64,000 bases of DNA from Pseudomonas viridiflava (GCF_900590885.1 NZ_UUON01000004.1:124001-188000); one strand, 5' to 3'. Shown: positions 1-9,397, numbered from the stretch's first letter. Notes: generated by a model not told the origin, from the sequence alone. Translations and numbers: made by a program.

Positions 1-1046
1 TTTTGCTCGCCATCGTCTGGGTGACCTACGCCCTGGTGTTCTTCGGCACCATCGTCAAGCGCAAGACCAAGCACATCTATGTGGGCAACTGGTTCTACGG
101 CGCGTTTATCCTGGTGACGGCGATGTTGCACATCGTCAACCACGCCTCGCTGCCGGTGAGCCTGTTCAAGTCCTACTCGGCCTACGCCGGGGCCACGGAT
201 GCGATGATCCAGTGGTGGTACGGCCACAACGCGGTGGGGTTTTTCCTGACCACCGGTTTTCTCGGGATGATGTACTACTTCGTGCCCAAACAGGCCGAAC
301 GGCCTATTTACTCGTACCGTTTGTCCATCGTGCACTTCTGGGCGCTGATCACCCTGTACATCTGGGCCGGCCCGCACCACTTGCACTACACCGCGCTGCC
401 GGACTGGGCGCAGTCGCTCGGCATGGCGATGTCGATCATCCTGCTGGCACCCAGCTGGGGCGGCATGATCAACGGCATGATGACCCTTTCGGGCGCCTGG
501 CATAAGTTGCGCACCGACCCGATCCTGCGCTTTCTGGTGGTGTCGCTGGCGTTCTACGGCATGTCGACCTTTGAAGGCCCGATGATGGCGATCAAGACCG
601 TCAACTCGCTGTCCCACTACACCGACTGGACCATCGGCCACGTACACGCCGGCGCCCTCGGCTGGGTGGCGATGATCTCCATCGGCGCGCTGTACCACAT
701 GATCCCCAAACTGTTCGGCCGTGTGCAGATGCACAGCGTCGGGCTGATCAACGCGCACTTCTGGCTGGCCACTATCGGCACCGTGCTCTACATCGCCTCG
801 ATGTGGGTCAACGGCATCACCCAGGGCCTGATGTGGCGTGCGATCAACGATGACGGCACTCTCACCTACTCCTTCGTCGAAGCGCTGCAAGCCAGCCACC
901 CTGGCTACATCGTGCGCGCCCTGGGCGGTGCGTTCTTTGCCTCCGGCATGTTCCTGATGGCCTACAACGTCTGGCGCACCGTGCGTGCATCCGACCCTGC
1001 AGAAGCTGAAGCCGCCGCCAAGATCGCCGTAGTGGGAGCGCACTGA
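1..1046 (+). CDS. ccoN: cbb3-type cytochrome c oxidase subunit I (partial, 5' end outside window)
   Basis: This is the catalytic haem-copper subunit of the high-affinity cbb3 terminal oxidase in the inner membrane. It reduces oxygen to water under low oxygen. About 347 residues are visible, and the first roughly 130 of a usual 475 lie before base 1. The visible part is a run of hydrophobic helices with conserved histidines ([18 protein letters not shown]) expected for haem and copper ligation. It ends one base into ccoO (overlapping TGATG) and heads ccoN-O-Q-P. Because ccoG follows downstream, it corresponds by position to the copy called cbb3-1 in P. aeruginosa; that assignment is inference. 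Confidence 0.97.
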   Translation, partial: LLAIVWVTYALVFFGTIVKRKTKHIYVGNWFYGAFILVTAMLHIVNHASLPVSLFKSYSAYAGATDAMIQWWYGHNAVGFFLTTGFLGMMYYFVPKQAERPIYSYRLSIVHFWALITLYIWAGPHHLHYTALPDWAQSLGMAMSIILLAPSWGGMINGMMTLSGAWHKLRTDPILRFLVVSLAFYGMSTFEGPMMAIKTVNSLSHYTDWTIGHVHAGALGWVAMISIGALYHMIPKLFGRVQMHSVGLINAHFWLATIGTVLYIASMWVNGITQGLMWRAINDDGTLTYSFVEALQASHPGYIVRALGGAFFASGMFLMAYNVWRTVRASDPAEAEAAAKIAVVGAH

Positions 1047-1654
1047 TGAAGCATGAAGTAGTCGAGAAGAATATCGGCCTGCTGGCCTTCTTCATGGTCA
1101 TCGCCGTGAGCATCGGCGGCCTGACCCAGATCGTCCCGCTGTTTTTCCAGGACGTGACCAACAAGCCGGTCGAAGGCATGAAGCCGCGCACCGCCCTTGA
1201 ACTGGAAGGCCGCGACGTCTACATCGCCAACGGTTGCGTGGGCTGCCATTCGCAGATGATTCGCCCGTTCCGCGCCGAAACCGAACGCTACGGCCACTAC
1301 TCGGTGGCCGGCGAAAGCGTGTGGGACCACCCGTTCCTGTGGGGCTCCAAGCGCACCGGGCCGGACCTGGCGCGTGTGGGTGGGCGTTACTCCGATGACT
1401 GGCAGCGCGCGCACTTGTACAACCCGCGCAACGTGGTGCCTGAGTCGAAAATGCCGGCGTACCCGTTCCTCGTGGAAAACAAGCTCGACGGCAAGGACAC
1501 CGCGAAGAAGATGGAAGTCTTGCGCACCCTGGGCGTGCCCTACACCGACGAAGACATCGCCGGTGCAGCCGCCGCCGTGAAGGGCAAGACCGAAATGGAC
1601 GCATTGGTGGCCTACCTGCAAGGCCTTGGCACCATCATCAAAAGCAAACGGTGA
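1046..1654 (+). CDS. ccoO: cbb3-type cytochrome c oxidase subunit II (mono-haem)
   Basis: This is the membrane-anchored mono-haem cytochrome c subunit that passes electrons to CcoN. The protein has 202 residues, a normal length. An N-terminal membrane anchor (about residues 10-35) precedes a single haem c site CVGCH (Cys64, Cys67, His68) in a periplasmic domain. Its ATG overlaps the ccoN stop, which implies translational coupling. The stop overlaps the first possible start of ccoQ. Confidence 0.97.
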   Translation: MKHEVVEKNIGLLAFFMVIAVSIGGLTQIVPLFFQDVTNKPVEGMKPRTALELEGRDVYIANGCVGCHSQMIRPFRAETERYGHYSVAGESVWDHPFLWGSKRTGPDLARVGGRYSDDWQRAHLYNPRNVVPESKMPAYPFLVENKLDGKDTAKKMEVLRTLGVPYTDEDIAGAAAAVKGKTEMDALVAYLQGLGTIIKSKR

Positions 1655-1659
1655 CCTTC

Positions 1660-1845
1660 ATGGATATCGGGATGATTCGAGGCCTGGGCACCGTTGTGGT
1701 GATGGTGGCCTTTGTCGGCCTGGCGTTGTGGGTGTTCAGCCCCCGCCGCAAGTCGGAGTTCGACGACGCGACCATGCTGCCCTTTGCAGATGATCCCGAA
1801 GCCATCAAGCACGTCGAGCAAGCTTCTAGGAGTAACAAAGAATGA
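1660..1845 (+). CDS. ccoQ: cbb3-type oxidase small subunit CcoQ
   Basis: This 61-residue single-span membrane protein has one helix near residues 8-25, then a charged cytoplasmic tail starting SPRRKSEF. CcoQ is a non-catalytic subunit known to help oxidase stability. I chose ATG 1660 ([10 protein letters not shown]) over an overlapping GTG at 1651 because other Pseudomonas CcoQ proteins begin this way. The stop overlaps the ccoP start (1842), so the four oxidase genes form one tightly packed operon. Confidence 0.9.
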   Translation: MDIGMIRGLGTVVVMVAFVGLALWVFSPRRKSEFDDATMLPFADDPEAIKHVEQASRSNKE

Positions 1846-2819
1846 CTACGTTCTGGAGTCTGTACGTCACAGTCCTCAGTCTGGGTACCATTTTCGCCCT
1901 GACCTGGCTGCTGCTGTCGACCCGCAAGGGCCAGCGCGCCGAGCAGACCGACGAAACCGTCGGCCACTCGTTCGATGGCATCGAGGAGTACGACAACCCG
2001 CTGCCCAAGTGGTGGTTCATGCTGTTCGTCGGCACCATCATCTTCGCCCTCGGCTACCTGGCGCTGTACCCCGGCCTGGGCAACTGGAAAGGCCTGCTGC
2101 CGGGCTATAACTACCTCGACAACGACAAGCAAACCCCATTCGCCAATGGCCAGACCGGCTGGACCGGCGTGCACGAATGGGAAAAGGAAATGGCCAAGTC
2201 GGACGCCAGGTTCGGGCCGATCTTCGCCAAATTCGCTGCGATGCCGATTGAAGAGGTGGCCAAGGACCCGCAAGCTTTGAAGATGGGTGGCCGCCTGTTC
2301 GCCTCCAACTGCTCGGTGTGCCACGGTTCCGACGCCAAGGGCGCCTATGGCTTCCCCAACCTGACCGACGCCGACTGGCGCTGGGGCGGCGAGCCGGCCA
2401 CCATCAAGGAAACCATCATGAAAGGCCGCCACGCGGTGATGCCGGCCTGGGCCGAAGTCATCGGCGAGCAAGGCGTGGCCGACGTGGCGGGCTTTGTGGT
2501 GACCAACCTCGATGGCCGCAAACTGCCGGAAGGCGCCAAGGCCGACGTGGAAAACGGCGCGAAACTCTTCGCCGCCAACTGCGTCGCCTGCCACGGCCCG
2601 GCCGGCAAAGGCACCCCCGCCATGGGCGCACCCGACCTGACCCACCCGGGTGCATTCATCTACGGTTCGAGCTTCGCCCAACTGCAACAGACCATCCGCT
2701 ACGGCCGCCAGGGCCAGATGCCTGCGCAGGAGTTGCTGCAAGGCAATGACAAGGTGCACTTGCTGGCGGCATATGTGTACAGCTTGTCCCATGGGGACAA
2801 GAAGGCTGAGGAACAGTAA
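1842..2819 (+). CDS. ccoP: cbb3-type cytochrome c oxidase subunit III (di-haem)
   Basis: This is the di-haem cytochrome c subunit of cbb3 oxidase, the electron entry point. The protein has 325 residues: two N-terminal membrane segments (about 5-25 and 57-77), then two periplasmic cytochrome c domains with haem sites CSVCH (Cys157, Cys160, His161) and CVACH (Cys247, Cys250, His251). It is the last oxidase gene. A strong hairpin terminator follows 15 bases after its stop, before the toxin-antitoxin genes. Confidence 0.97.
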   Translation: MTTFWSLYVTVLSLGTIFALTWLLLSTRKGQRAEQTDETVGHSFDGIEEYDNPLPKWWFMLFVGTIIFALGYLALYPGLGNWKGLLPGYNYLDNDKQTPFANGQTGWTGVHEWEKEMAKSDARFGPIFAKFAAMPIEEVAKDPQALKMGGRLFASNCSVCHGSDAKGAYGFPNLTDADWRWGGEPATIKETIMKGRHAVMPAWAEVIGEQGVADVAGFVVTNLDGRKLPEGAKADVENGAKLFAANCVACHGPAGKGTPAMGAPDLTHPGAFIYGSSFAQLQQTIRYGRQGQMPAQELLQGNDKVHLLAAYVYSLSHGDKKAEEQ

Positions 2820-2833
2820 GCCTTTGCAACACT

Positions 2834-2874
2834 AAAGCCCCGCACAGTGAACACTGCGCGGGGCTTTGTTTTTT
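2834..2874 (+). terminator. Rho-independent terminator after ccoP
   Basis: A perfect 10-bp stem (AAAGCCCCGC, 2834-2843, with GCGGGGCTTT, 2858-2867) is followed by a T-rich tail. It closes the ccoNOQP transcript and separates it from the downstream toxin-antitoxin pair. Confidence 0.9.
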
Positions 2875-2971
2875 CTGCAAGGGATACTCACCGTTCGTAA
2901 CTTCAAGCTTGTTCCTCACACGACCAAAGTAGTAACGTGCCTACATCTAGCCAGAAGAAGGGGGACACCCC

Positions 2972-3226
2972 ATGAGCATCACCACCATTTCCAGCCGCGA
3001 ATTCAACCAGGACACAAGTGGTGCCAAAAAAGCCGCCCGCCAAGGGCCGGTTTTTATCACTGATCGCGGCAAGCCTGCCCATGTACTGCTAAGCATTGAG
3101 GAGTACCAGAAACTCACCGGCCTGCACGCCGATATCGTTGACCTGCTGGTGATGCCGGAAGCGGCCGATATCGACTTCGAAACCGAACGCGCCGTGATCA
3201 CTCATCGCCCCGTGGATCTCTCTTGA
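2972..3226 (+). CDS. Phd/YefM-family antitoxin
   Basis: This 84-residue protein has the Phd/YefM antitoxin pattern: an N-terminal DNA-binding part (TTISSREFNQD) followed by GPVFITDRGKPAHVLLS, then IEEYQKL. The C-terminal tail should bind and neutralise the toxin encoded by the next gene. Antitoxins of this kind usually repress their own promoter. Its TGA overlaps the ATG of the toxin (TGATG at 3224-3228). A GGGG-rich ribosome site precedes the ATG. The pair sits between the ccoP terminator and ccoG, which is not the usual neighbour arrangement. Confidence 0.88.
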   Translation: MSITTISSREFNQDTSGAKKAARQGPVFITDRGKPAHVLLSIEEYQKLTGLHADIVDLLVMPEAADIDFETERAVITHRPVDLS

Positions 3227-3636
3227 TGTATCTACTCGACACCAACGTAATCTCTGAACTTCGCAAACCCCAGGCGGACGCAAAGGTGGTCGCCTGGGCC
3301 AAAAGCGCCGTCGCAAACCGTATGTTTATCTCGGCGATTACCTTGAAAGAGTTGGAAACCGGGGTACTGCGCATGGAGCGCAAGGACCCGGCCCAGGGCA
3401 AGGTGTTGCGTACCTGGCTCAAGCGCCATGTGATACCGGCGTTCGATGCCAGGATATTGCCGGTGGATGCCGCCGTTGCGCTGCGCTGCGCCCACCTGCA
3501 TGTGCCGGACCAGGCCAACGAAAGTGATGCGTTGATCGCCGCAACTGCCCTGGTGCACGGGCTCACCGTGGTCACGCGCAACGTCAGTGACTTCACGTCC
3601 AGCGGCGTTCCATTGATAAATCCATGGGACGAATGA
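3226..3636 (+). CDS. PIN-domain toxin (VapC-like ribonuclease)
   Basis: This is a predicted 136-residue type II toxin of the PIN/VapC family, metal-dependent RNases that usually cut tRNA. Conserved acidic positions are visible: LLDTNVISE at the N-terminus, a central Glu in TLKELETG, then NESDALIAATA and VTRNVSDF near the C-terminus. The start was set at the ATG overlapping the antitoxin stop, and not at the TTG one codon earlier. The Phd-type antitoxin with a PIN toxin is a common mixed pairing. No catalytic residue is visibly lost, so the toxin looks intact. Confidence 0.88.
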   Translation: MYLLDTNVISELRKPQADAKVVAWAKSAVANRMFISAITLKELETGVLRMERKDPAQGKVLRTWLKRHVIPAFDARILPVDAAVALRCAHLHVPDQANESDALIAATALVHGLTVVTRNVSDFTSSGVPLINPWDE

Positions 3637-3676
3637 CCTGCCTGGCGACGAAAACCGGCCATACTTCCCAAGTCAA

Positions 3677-3690
3677 TTGATCCAGATCAC
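3677..3690 (+). promoter_or_regulatory. Anr/FNR-type box upstream of ccoG
   Basis: TTGAT-CCAG-ATCAC matches the FNR/Anr consensus TTGAT-N4-ATCAA at 9 of 10 fixed positions. It lies about 150 bases before ccoG. A second short palindrome, ATCAATTGAT, follows at 3698-3707. Anaerobic activation of ccoGHIS by Anr (gene at 11402) is inference from this match. Confidence 0.6.
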
Positions 3691-3843
3691 ATATACCATC
3701 AATTGATTTCCCCCAACGCGACCAAAGGTCGCACCCTTTGAGGGAGATCGGGGGCGTATCATTACGCCACTGCAACACCCCCAATTTGACCCCGGTTGGC
3801 ACGTACTGGCCGAGGCAAATCTCCACCGCCGTGGGATGCAATG

Positions 3844-5247
3844 ATGAGCGACCAAATACCGGTACATAACGTTACCCCGCCTGCCAAAACCGTCGACCTC
3901 TACGCGTCGCGAGAAAAAATCTACACCCGCGCCTTCACCGGTCTGTTCCGCAATCTGCGCATGCTCGGTGGCGCGGTTTTGTTCCTGCTCTATTTCGGCA
4001 CCGTGTGGCTGAACTGGGGTGGCCACCAGGCCGTGTGGTGGAACCTGCCGGAGCGTAAGTTCTTTATTTTTGGCGCGACCTTCTGGCCGCAGGATTTCAT
4101 CCTGCTGTCGGGCATCCTCATCGTCGCGGCGTTCGGCCTGTTCTTTATCACCGTTTATGCAGGCCGCGTGTGGTGCGGCTATACCTGCCCGCAAAGCGTG
4201 TGGACGTGGATTTTCATGTGGTGCGAAAAGGTCACCGAAGGCGACCGCAACCAGCGCATCAAGCTCGACAAAGCGCCCATGGGCGCGAACAAATTCCTGC
4301 GCAAATTCAGCAAGCACACGCTGTGGCTGCTGATCGGGTTTGCCACCGGCATGACCTTTGTCGGTTACTTCTCGCCAATACGCGAACTGGTGTTCGACTT
4401 CTTCACCGGCCAGGCCGATGGCTGGTCGTATTTCTGGGTCGGTTTCTTCACCCTCGCCACCTACGGCAACGCCGGCTGGCTGCGCGAGCAGGTGTGTATC
4501 TACATGTGCCCGTACGCGCGCTTCCAGAGCGTGATGTTCGACAAGGACACCCTGATCGTCTCCTACGACCCACGCCGTGGCGAGCTGCGTGGCCCGCGCA
4601 AAAAAGGCATCGACTACAAGGCCCAGGGCCTGGGCGATTGCATCGATTGCACAATGTGCGTGCAGGTTTGCCCCACCGGCATCGACATCCGCGACGGCCT
4701 GCAGATCGAATGCATCGGCTGCGCCGCCTGTATCGATGCCTGCGACAACATCATGGACAAGATGGAGTACCCACGCGGCCTGATCAGCTACACCACCGAG
4801 CACAACCTGTCGGGGCAGAAAACCCAAAAGCTGCGCCCGCGCCTGATCGGGTATGCGCTGGTGTTGCTGGCGATGATCAGCCTGTTGGCGGGGGCGTTTT
4901 TCATGCGCTCGCTGGTGGGGTTCGACGTCAGCAAGGACCGCGTGCTCTACCGAGAGAACGCCGAAGGGCGGATCGAAAACGTCTACAGCCTGAAGATCAT
5001 GAACAAGGACCAGCGCGACCACACCTACGTGCTCGACGCCGCCGGCCTCCCCGACCTGAAGCTGCAGGGCAGGCGCGAAATCAAGGTGGCCGCTGGCGAT
5101 ATCGTCAGCATGCCGGTGGAGCTGTCCAGTGCGCCGGAGCAATTGCCGTCGAGTACCAACGAGGTGAAATTCACCCTCACCGATGCCGACGACGACAGCG
5201 TTCGTATTGAAGCCAAGAGCCGATTCATCGGCCCCCAAGTCCGTTAA
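3844..5247 (+). CDS. ccoG: cytochrome c oxidase accessory protein CcoG (FixG/RdxA family)
   Basis: This is a membrane polyferredoxin needed for cbb3 oxidase maturation, linked in the family to copper reduction or handling. The protein has 467 residues: N-terminal membrane helices with Cys motifs CGYTCPQSVW and CIYMCPYARFQ, then two [4Fe-4S] clusters (CIDCTMCVQVC near residue 266 and CIGCAACIDAC near 290), one more membrane helix, and an Ig-like periplasmic C-terminal domain. Two adjacent ATGs occur (3841, 3844). The second is better spaced from GTGGGA at 3831-3836. It heads ccoG-H-I-S. Confidence 0.95.
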   Translation: MSDQIPVHNVTPPAKTVDLYASREKIYTRAFTGLFRNLRMLGGAVLFLLYFGTVWLNWGGHQAVWWNLPERKFFIFGATFWPQDFILLSGILIVAAFGLFFITVYAGRVWCGYTCPQSVWTWIFMWCEKVTEGDRNQRIKLDKAPMGANKFLRKFSKHTLWLLIGFATGMTFVGYFSPIRELVFDFFTGQADGWSYFWVGFFTLATYGNAGWLREQVCIYMCPYARFQSVMFDKDTLIVSYDPRRGELRGPRKKGIDYKAQGLGDCIDCTMCVQVCPTGIDIRDGLQIECIGCAACIDACDNIMDKMEYPRGLISYTTEHNLSGQKTQKLRPRLIGYALVLLAMISLLAGAFFMRSLVGFDVSKDRVLYRENAEGRIENVYSLKIMNKDQRDHTYVLDAAGLPDLKLQGRREIKVAAGDIVSMPVELSSAPEQLPSSTNEVKFTLTDADDDSVRIEAKSRFIGPQVR

Positions 5248-5262
5248 ACAGAGAGCCCAACA

Positions 5263-5802
5263 ATGCCCGCAGCCACTGCCGCAAGCCCCTGGTACAAGCA
5301 CCTTTGGCCCTGGATCATCATCGGGATCCTGGCCTGCTCGGTGACCTTGACCTTGTCCATGGTGACCATCGCGGTGAACAACCCGGACAACCTGGTCAAC
5401 GACAACTACTACGAGGCCGGCAAAGGCATCAACCGCGCCCTGGACCGTGAACTGCTGGCCCAGACCCTGCAACTGCGCGCCAAGGTGCACCTGGACGAGT
5501 TGACCGGCGAGGTCGAGGTGCACCTCACAGGCAACAGCAACCCGGCTACCCTGGAACTGAACCTGATTTCCCCGACCCAGCCCGAGAAGGATCGCAAGAT
5601 CAACCTTGCCCTCAGCGCCAGCGAGCCCGGGCGCTACATCGGCCAGGTCACCGACAAGGTCGACGGCCGCCGTTTCGTCGAGTTGCTCGGTGTGGAAGGC
5701 GACCGCACCTGGCGCATGTTCGAAGAAGAACAGGTCAGCCACGACAAGGACTTGCTGCTGGGCGATGAGCCGTTGCAAGGTGCCGAGGACCTTAAGAAGT
5801 AA
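5263..5802 (+). CDS. ccoH: FixH/CcoH family oxidase assembly protein
   Basis: This 179-residue inner-membrane protein has one N-terminal transmembrane segment (about residues 14-38) and a periplasmic domain with the NPDNLVNDNYYEAGKGINR signature of the FixH family. CcoH is required for stable cbb3 assembly in related bacteria. It starts 15 bases after ccoG with an AGAGAGCCC-type ribosome site and is followed by a REP repeat pair before ccoI. Confidence 0.9.
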   Translation: MPAATAASPWYKHLWPWIIIGILACSVTLTLSMVTIAVNNPDNLVNDNYYEAGKGINRALDRELLAQTLQLRAKVHLDELTGEVEVHLTGNSNPATLELNLISPTQPEKDRKINLALSASEPGRYIGQVTDKVDGRRFVELLGVEGDRTWRMFEEEQVSHDKDLLLGDEPLQGAEDLKK

Positions 5803-5817
5803 AAGCCGCGCTTCGCG

Positions 5818-5910
5818 CATCGGGGGCAAGCCCCCCTCCCACCTTTGATCTGTGAATACATTCAAAATGTGGGAGGGGCGGTGCGACGATTCGACTTGCC
5901 CCCGATGAGG
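5818..5910. repeat. REP doublet (inverted pair) between ccoH and ccoI
   Basis: Two inverted copies of the GGGGGCAAGCCCC / GTGGGAGGGG repeat face each other around a short spacer that contains TTGATCTGTGAATACATTC. The same spacer recurs in the pair at 43634-43707. This is the REPIN arrangement known from P. fluorescens genomes. It lies inside the ccoGHIS group. Confidence 0.8.
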
Positions 5911-5938
5911 CCCTCCCAGCCAACCAAGATCAATAACC

Positions 5939-8383
5939 ATGCCCACCCCCTGCTACCACTGCGCCCTGCCCGTCCCCCCCGGCAGCCGCTTCACCGCCGT
6001 GATCCTCGGCGAGCGCCGCGAGCTGTGCTGCCCGGGCTGCCAGGCGGTGGCCGAAGCCATCGTGGCCGGCGGCCTGGAAAGCTATTACCAGCACCGCAGC
6101 GAAGCCTCGGCCAACCCCGAGGCGCTGCCGGTGCAGTTGGTCGACGAACTGGCGCTGTACGACCGCGCCGACGTGCAACAACCCTTCGTGCGCCATCAGG
6201 GCGACCTCGCCGAAACCACCCTGCTGATGGAAGGCATCAGCTGCGCCGCCTGTGGCTGGCTGATCGAAAAACACCTGCGCAGCCTGCCCGCCGTGGCCGA
6301 AGCGCGGCTGAACCTGTCCAACCATCGCCTGCATGTACGCTGGGCCGACGGGCAATTGCCGTTGAGCCAGCTGCTCAGTGAGTTGCGCCACATCGGCTAC
6401 GCCGCCCACCCTTACCAGGCCGACCGCGCGGCGGAACAGCTGGCCAGCGAAAACCGCCTGGCCCTGCGCCAATTGGGGGTGGCCGGGCTGCTGTGGTTCC
6501 AGGCGATGATGGCGACCATGGCCACCTGGCCGGAATTCAATATCGACCTGAGCCCCGAGCTGCACGTGATCCTGCGCTGGGTGGCGATGTTTCTGACAAC
6601 CCCCATCGTGTTCTACAGCTGCGCGCCGTTCTTCAAGGGCGCCATGCGTGACCTGCGCACGCGGCATCTGACCATGGATGTGTCGGTGTCCCTGGCGATT
6701 GGTGGCGCCTACCTGGCAGGCATCTGGACCGCAATCACCGGCGTCGGCGAGTTGTACTTCGACGCGGTGGGCATGTTCGCCTTGTTCCTGCTGGCCGGCC
6801 GCTACCTGGAGCGGCGCGCTCGGGAGCGCACAGCCGCCGCCACCGCGCAACTGGTCAATCTGCTGCCGGCGTCGTGCCTGCGGCTCAAGGCCGATGGCCA
6901 GAGCGAACGCATCCTGCTGCGCGAACTGGCCATAGGCGACCGCGTGCTGGTGCATCCGGGCGCGGTGCTGCCGGCGGATGGCGTGATCCTCGACGGCCAC
7001 TCCAGCGTCGATGAATCCCTGCTCACCGGCGAGTACCTGCCACAGCCCAGGCACGTGGGCGATGCCGTCACGGCGGGCACGCTGAATGTCGAGGGCGCGC
7101 TGACCCTGCAAGTCCGCGCCCTCGGCCACGACACCCGGCTGTCGGCCATCGTGCGCCTGCTCGAGCGCGCCCAGGCAGAGAAACCGCGCCTGGCGCAGAT
7201 CGCCGACCGCGCCGCGCAATGGTTCCTGCTGTGCTCGCTGATCGCGGCGGCCGTGATCGGCCTGGTGTGGTGGCAACTGGACCCGTCGCGAGCCTTCTGG
7301 ATTGTGCTGGCGATGCTGGTGGCGACCTGCCCGTGCGCGTTGTCGTTGGCTACCCCCACCGCCCTTACCGCCGCCACCGGCACCTTGCACAAACTCGGGC
7401 TGCTGCTGACCCGCGGCCATGTGCTGGAGGGCCTGAACCAGATCGACACAGTGATTTTCGACAAGACCGGCACCCTCACCGAAGGCCGCCTGGCCTTGCG
7501 CGCGATCCGGCCCTTGGGCACCACCAGCAGCGACCTGTGCCTGGCCCTCGCCGCCGCCCTCGAAAACCGCTCCGAACACCCGATTGCCCGCGCCTTTGGC
7601 CGTGCGCCATTGGCCGCTGACGAAGTGCTCAGCAGCCCCGGCCTGGGCCTGGAAGGTCGCGTCGGTGAACGCCTGTTGCGCATCGGCCAGCCTGGTTTCG
7701 TGTGTGAACTCAGCGGCTGCCCGATCCCCACCTCACCCAACGAAGCCGGCCAGTGGCTGCTGCTCGGCGACCGCGAGGGCGCCCTCGCCTGGTTTGTGCT
7801 CGATGACCGCCTGCGCAGCGACGCCCCGGCCCTGTTGGCCGCGTGCAAGGCGCGCGGCTGGCGCACCTTGCTGCTGTCGGGGGACACGTCGCCGATGGTC
7901 GCCAGCGTGGCCGCCGAACTGGGTATCGACGAAGCCCACGGCGGCCTGCGTCCCGACGACAAGCTGCAAGTACTGCAACGTTTGCATCAGGAAGGCCGCA
8001 AGGTGCTGATGCTCGGCGATGGCGTCAATGATGTGCCGGTGCTGGCCGCCGCCGATATCAGCGTGGCCATGGGCTCGGCCACCGACCTGGCCAAGACCAG
8101 TGCCGATGCGGTGCTGTTGTCCAACCGCCTCGACGCGCTGGTGCACGCGTTTTCCCTGGCGCGGCGCACGCGTCGGGTAATCATTGAAAACCTGCTGTGG
8201 GCCGGGCTGTACAATGGCCTGATGCTGCCGTTTGCCGCCCTCGGTTGGATCACTCCGATCTGGGCGGCGGTCGGCATGTCCCTCAGTTCGTTGACCGTGG
8301 TGCTCAACGCCCTGCGCCTGACTCGCCTGCCGAGTGCGCAGGCACCCAGCGCCCCGACCCTAACCCGCCCACTGCCGGCTTGA
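5939..8383 (+). CDS. ccoI: cbb3 oxidase copper-transporting P-type ATPase CcoI
   Basis: This P1B-type ATPase exports copper for the CuB site of cbb3 oxidase. The protein has 814 residues: an N-terminal Cys-rich segment (CYHC, then CCPGC), one heavy-metal-associated domain with CAAC near residues 102-105, the membrane copper motif CPC near 464, the phosphorylation motif DKTGTLTEG with Asp near 508, and the hinge motif GDGVNDVPVL. The length is normal for FixI/CcoI and longer than housekeeping copper ATPases with fewer N-terminal cysteines. It is followed 22 bases later by ccoS. Confidence 0.95.
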   Translation: MPTPCYHCALPVPPGSRFTAVILGERRELCCPGCQAVAEAIVAGGLESYYQHRSEASANPEALPVQLVDELALYDRADVQQPFVRHQGDLAETTLLMEGISCAACGWLIEKHLRSLPAVAEARLNLSNHRLHVRWADGQLPLSQLLSELRHIGYAAHPYQADRAAEQLASENRLALRQLGVAGLLWFQAMMATMATWPEFNIDLSPELHVILRWVAMFLTTPIVFYSCAPFFKGAMRDLRTRHLTMDVSVSLAIGGAYLAGIWTAITGVGELYFDAVGMFALFLLAGRYLERRARERTAAATAQLVNLLPASCLRLKADGQSERILLRELAIGDRVLVHPGAVLPADGVILDGHSSVDESLLTGEYLPQPRHVGDAVTAGTLNVEGALTLQVRALGHDTRLSAIVRLLERAQAEKPRLAQIADRAAQWFLLCSLIAAAVIGLVWWQLDPSRAFWIVLAMLVATCPCALSLATPTALTAATGTLHKLGLLLTRGHVLEGLNQIDTVIFDKTGTLTEGRLALRAIRPLGTTSSDLCLALAAALENRSEHPIARAFGRAPLAADEVLSSPGLGLEGRVGERLLRIGQPGFVCELSGCPIPTSPNEAGQWLLLGDREGALAWFVLDDRLRSDAPALLAACKARGWRTLLLSGDTSPMVASVAAELGIDEAHGGLRPDDKLQVLQRLHQEGRKVLMLGDGVNDVPVLAAADISVAMGSATDLAKTSADAVLLSNRLDALVHAFSLARRTRRVIIENLLWAGLYNGLMLPFAALGWITPIWAAVGMSLSSLTVVLNALRLTRLPSAQAPSAPTLTRPLPA

Positions 8384-8405
8384 GCCGCGCGGGCCTGGAG
8401 TGCAG

Positions 8406-8618
8406 ATGCCAGCTCTATACGTGATGATCCCGGCGGCGCTGCTGTTAGTCGGTGTGGCCATCTACATCTTCTTCTGGGCGGTGGACAGCGGCCAGTACGA
8501 CGACCTCGACGGCCCGGCCCACAGCGTGCTGTTCGACGACCAGGACCCCAACCACCTGGCCGCCGTCGACGAGGCCAACCGCCCCGAGCAGCCGCCCAAA
8601 GAACCTCCTCATGCTTGA
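8406..8618 (+). CDS. ccoS: cbb3-type oxidase assembly protein CcoS
   Basis: This 70-residue membrane protein has one hydrophobic helix (about residues 3-24), then the family signature FWAVDSGQYDDLDGPAHS. CcoS is needed to insert cofactors into the catalytic subunit. The start was placed at ATG 8406 (MPALYVMIP) and not at the GTG at 8400, by resemblance to other CcoS starts. Its end overlaps the next gene by 8 bases, indicating coupling. Confidence 0.93.
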   Translation: MPALYVMIPAALLLVGVAIYIFFWAVDSGQYDDLDGPAHSVLFDDQDPNHLAAVDEANRPEQPPKEPPHA

Positions 8619-9294
8619 ATTGGCGCCGCTGCTGGTTTCCGCGCTGATCCTCGGCCTGCTCGGCGGCGGCCATTGCCTGGGCATGTGCGGCGGGCTGATG
8701 GGCGCGCTGACCCTGGCAATTCCCAAGGAGCAGCGCAGTCGGCGGTTTCGCTTGCTGCTGGCGTACAACCTGGGGCGCATCCTCAGCTATGCCACGGCCG
8801 GCCTGCTGATCGGCCTGGCCGGCTGGGCGGTGGCCAACAGCCCGGCGGCGATGTTCATGCGTGTGCTCGCCGGCTTGCTGCTGATCAGCATGGGCTTGTA
8901 CCTCGCCGGATGGTGGAGCGGCCTGACCCGCATCGAAAGCCTCGGGCGCGGCCTGTGGCGCTACATACAGCCGGTGGCCAACCGTTTGCTACCGGTGTCC
9001 AGCCTGCCGCGCGCGTTGTTGCTGGGCGCGCTGTGGGGCTGGTTGCCGTGCGGGTTGGTCTACAGCACCCTGCTGTGGGCCGCCAGCCAAGGCAATGCGC
9101 TGGACAGTGCGCTGCTGATGCTCGCATTCGGCCTGGGCACCTGGCCGGTGCTGCTGGCCACCGGGCTGGCGGCTGAACGCGTGACGGCATTGCTGCGCAA
9201 ACGCAGCGTGCGCATGGCAGGCGGGCTGCTGGTGATCCTCTTCGGCATCTGGACGCTGCCCGGCCCGCATCAGCACTGGCTAATGGGCCATTGA
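8611..9294 (+). CDS. SafE/TauE-like (COG2836-type) membrane protein
   Basis: This 227-residue protein has about six membrane segments. The first helix carries GGGHCLGMCGG, a Cys-containing motif typical of the heavy-metal/sulfite exporter TauE/SafE-like family placed next to ccoS in many Proteobacteria. The ATG at 8611 lies inside the end of ccoS, so the two are probably co-translated. A role in metal or thiol handling for oxidase assembly is inferred from position, and the transported substrate cannot be read from the sequence. Confidence 0.8.
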   Translation: MLELAPLLVSALILGLLGGGHCLGMCGGLMGALTLAIPKEQRSRRFRLLLAYNLGRILSYATAGLLIGLAGWAVANSPAAMFMRVLAGLLLISMGLYLAGWWSGLTRIESLGRGLWRYIQPVANRLLPVSSLPRALLLGALWGWLPCGLVYSTLLWAASQGNALDSALLMLAFGLGTWPVLLATGLAAERVTALLRKRSVRMAGGLLVILFGIWTLPGPHQHWLMGH

Positions 9295-9323
9295 AAGGCC
9301 ATGTGGCATAGCGCCGCTCCCCG

Positions 9324-9337
9324 TTGATGCAAATCAA
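9324..9337 (+). promoter_or_regulatory. Perfect Anr/FNR box upstream of hemN
   Basis: TTGAT-GCAA-ATCAA matches the FNR/Anr consensus at all ten fixed positions and lies about 60 bases before the hemN start. Activation of oxygen-independent haem synthesis by Anr is established in Pseudomonas; binding here is inferred from the match. Confidence 0.9.
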
Positions 9338-9397
9338 CATGGCTTAGCGGTCACGCCCCTAGACTCGGCCCACTAGCCTATCCGGGGGACCGCCCGC

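Noticed and set aside
3673..5946. Long minus-strand open frame opposite ccoG and ccoH
   Set aside because: It is a shadow of genes with clear ferredoxin and FixH signatures, and its translation looks like low-complexity noise.
5930..7579. Minus-strand open frame opposite ccoI
   Set aside because: Gly/Gln-rich antisense translation without domains; ccoI is certain.
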